64,000 bases of DNA from Ignelater luminosus (taxonomy: Eukaryota > Arthropoda > Insecta > Coleoptera > Elateridae), in assembly GCA_011009095.1 (NCBI GenBank), contig VTPC01090689.1:251428-315427 (forward strand). Reading direction: 5' to 3'. Each line of letters begins with the position of its first letter. The stretch's first letter is position 1. The notes under the pieces were generated by a model. The model had not been told where the DNA came from and ran no database searches. It saw only the letters and a program-made list of their open reading frames with translations. Positions 62,265 to 64,000 of the stretch are shown here, one piece after another. A program made the position numbers and the translations under genes.

Positions 62265-62447
62265 TTAAATTGGGAAAGTAACCACTAATTCTGTTCGAGG
62301 TAAGTAAATGTAGAACGTGGCTCGAGGTAAGTCCAAGGCCGCGCCAGCCCCGTAGACTACTCCGAGGACAGCGAAAAACCTTTGTTGTTCATTTGTAGCG
62401 TGTCTTAGAAAAATCTTTAAGGAGCAAAGTTTCAAGTTTAAAAGTAT
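62265..62447 (-). CDS. Unrecognised 60-codon frame without start, probable element fragment
   Basis: Open on the minus strand from just after a TGA to TAA 62267-62265, with no ATG. Residues include RHATNEQQRFFAVLGVVYGA and, near the end, LPRATFYIYLPRTELVV. Strongly protein-like and GC-rich (GGGGCTGGCGCGGCC) against an AT-rich background. The adjoining 62450-62660 is also GC-richer, with a GNRA-type hairpin at 62536-62558. It has the look of a repeated genomic element, but I cannot name it. Confidence 0.3.
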   Translation of the reverse strand: MLLNLKLCSLKIFLRHATNEQQRFFAVLGVVYGAGAALDLPRATFYIYLPRTELVVTFPI

Positions 62448-63443
62448 TCAAAAGCGTTTGGGTTAGTTTAACTAATAAGCAGATTTACGAGCAAAGACGT
62501 GCTTATAGAACTTAGAATTTTTATTTTGGCCGACCGCTTAAATACGGGAGTATTTAGCCCGTCTCCGATGATAGAACTAGTCTGCTGGCAGATCTTTGTT
62601 TCCCGCATGGGTCTTTGAAATCGTTTTGGATGGCAACAGTTATTGTTTATAGACGCGATAGGAAACTACTGTTCACAATCTTAACCTAATGTTCTTCTAT
62701 TTTCTTTCTAGATGTATTCAAAGTAACTTTTGAATATTCTTTTACAGGTCTAAGTTGTACCTGAGATTATCATCTACAACTGAAGACAGCATTTTTATAT
62801 GTACAACCAAAAATGTTGAAAACCGTTATTTAATAGTAGTTGTCAAATCGTCGCCGACTGAAAAATCGGAGTAGAATCAATGCCTAGGGCAGCAGCATTG
62901 CTTTTTTCCACAAGCTATAATCCTGCTGACGTGGTACCAGCAATGGCGGTTAGGCGCTGTCAGTAATTACTTGTTTGCAAACGAGTAATGCCAACCGTTG
63001 AGCAATCTTATGCTACCAATGAAATGTGGACACGAGCAATATTAACTTTAATAACTTCTCTACTACAGAAAAACTAAGAAAAATACAATCGTCGCGACCT
63101 CTCTTGGAAATTTAATAAGGTGAACGCACTGTTGACACAACAGTGAAACATATCGTCAGAAACAGTCATAAAAGCTGCAAATTCTAAGATTTGAAGATTC
63201 ATAGCCAGTTGTGGCAGTAACCCTCTTTTTCGCCATTTTGATACATTTTGACGAAATTTGTGTTGGTTCACCAACTGCAAATCAAATTTGAAAAACTTGT
63301 TGGTTATATGCCTCTTAGCAACTTTATTGTGCTTATAATGGCTTCTCTAGGTATATCAAATGTAAGTGTCAATAGAGTAAAGAAGGAACTACTAAATCAT
63401 TAGCATTGTACTGTGCTCTGATATCCGTGACTTAAAGATAATC
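62448..63443. other. Mixed region, unidentified
   Basis: GC-richer to about 62660, then AT-rich. A minus ATG near 62800 runs into CTCAG/GTACAA, a weak exon-like signal. 63074-63280 is judged a chance frame. Confidence 0.3.
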
Positions 63444-64000
63444 TTGTTTTCTCTGTCTAGCAAAAATGTGCAGATGTATATCTGTTCTGGTCTGATGGTC
63501 TACTATAAAAAGCACTACCATCGCCCAAAGATAGCTAAACTACAACGCCTGGTCTGTCTGACTACAAACCCTACGGCTGCACTTGAGATTTTATTGGGGC
63601 TACCGAACCTCCTAACGCGGATAAGGAAGGAGGCAATGGCGGCCCACCTCAAAATGCGGGATGCAGAGTTATGGCTTGGAAATGGTTTTAACATTTATTT
63701 AGTAAAAAAAGAAGTCCTTTTGTTTACTTACAGGTAAGTACTACCACACAATCCCAGCTAAGGAATAGTGAGAGAACGGTAAGGTGAATTTTCAGCAGGA
63801 CTTGCTGGTTTTCTATACCGATGGATCACATATAAATAACAGGCAATCTTCAGAAGCAGACATTTACTTGGAAAGCTTCACTTGGGTTTCCAGACTGATG
63901 TTTATGCCAGTATGTCGATTGCGTATAAGGAAGATACGAGGACGCACTAAAAGCGGCCTGTGCAACCAGGATGCAACGCTTTGCAAGAGCTTGCCACAAC
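63444..64000 (+). mobile_element. Non-LTR retrotransposon relic: RT thumb and RNase H start
   Basis: The plus frame 63444-63737 contains KIAKLQRLVCLTTNPTAALE and ILLGLP, the post-palm block of R1/I/jockey-type reverse transcriptases (usually with about seven more residues between LVCL and TTPTAA, here deleted). Downstream in another frame, YTDGS (63814-63828) is the first catalytic-site motif of the RNase H domain, followed by a degraded LGK...FQTDVYA block. Stops and frameshifts interrupt it, and the element runs off the window end. An RNase H domain points to an R1/I/Loa-like clade. Confidence 0.65.

Overview
The window is AT-rich animal DNA with introns and eroded transposable elements, almost certainly from an insect. 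There are no operons, ribosome binding sites, CRISPR arrays or bacterial genes. The one host gene I can name with confidence is a CPEB2-4/Orb2 family translational regulator on the minus strand at the left end. Its C-terminal exons (3995-4311, 3719-3929, 1862-2154, 1683-1799) have intact splice sites and phases, and encode RRM1, RRM2 and the zinc-binding ZZ domain up to the natural stop. The order (right to left) and conservation leave little doubt. Positions 1-1682 are then its 3' UTR, which is unusually rich in strong stem-loops and UUUUAU-type motifs. Two further exons are proposed upstream: a 51-nt phase-compatible cassette (19131-19181) and a minimal first coding exon (ATG at 22357, donor after 22339). 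Together they would give an N-terminally short isoform. The exons for the long disordered N-terminus were not found and may lie beyond position 64000.

Most of the rest is intronic or intergenic. Recognisable mobile DNA: a nearly complete but broken D,D34D mariner with matching termini and TA target duplication (35438-36692); a 403-bp TA-flanked MITE (46629-47031); relics of non-LTR retrotransposon reverse transcriptases at about 10.5-11.0 kb, 23.4-24.0 kb, 41.8-42.1 kb, 57.8-58.0 kb and 63.4-64.0 kb; a cluster of CCCGGGAT motifs with a hAT-like end (about 43.1-44.2 kb); two 124-bp near-identical direct repeats (58443 and 59388); and an inverted pair of tRNA-like A-box sequences near 60 kb.

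Several GC-richer patches stand out from the AT background and carry short reading frames of protein-like composition that I cannot name: 4933-5172, 14609-14755, 51752-51916, 53.9-55.1 kb and 62265-62447. A candidate signal-peptide exon with a strong splice donor lies on the plus strand at 27303-27387. They may be exons of unseen genes, alternative first exons or eroded transposons. The strongest leads are the structured, CPE-rich 3' UTR and the alternative-exon architecture of the CPEB gene.
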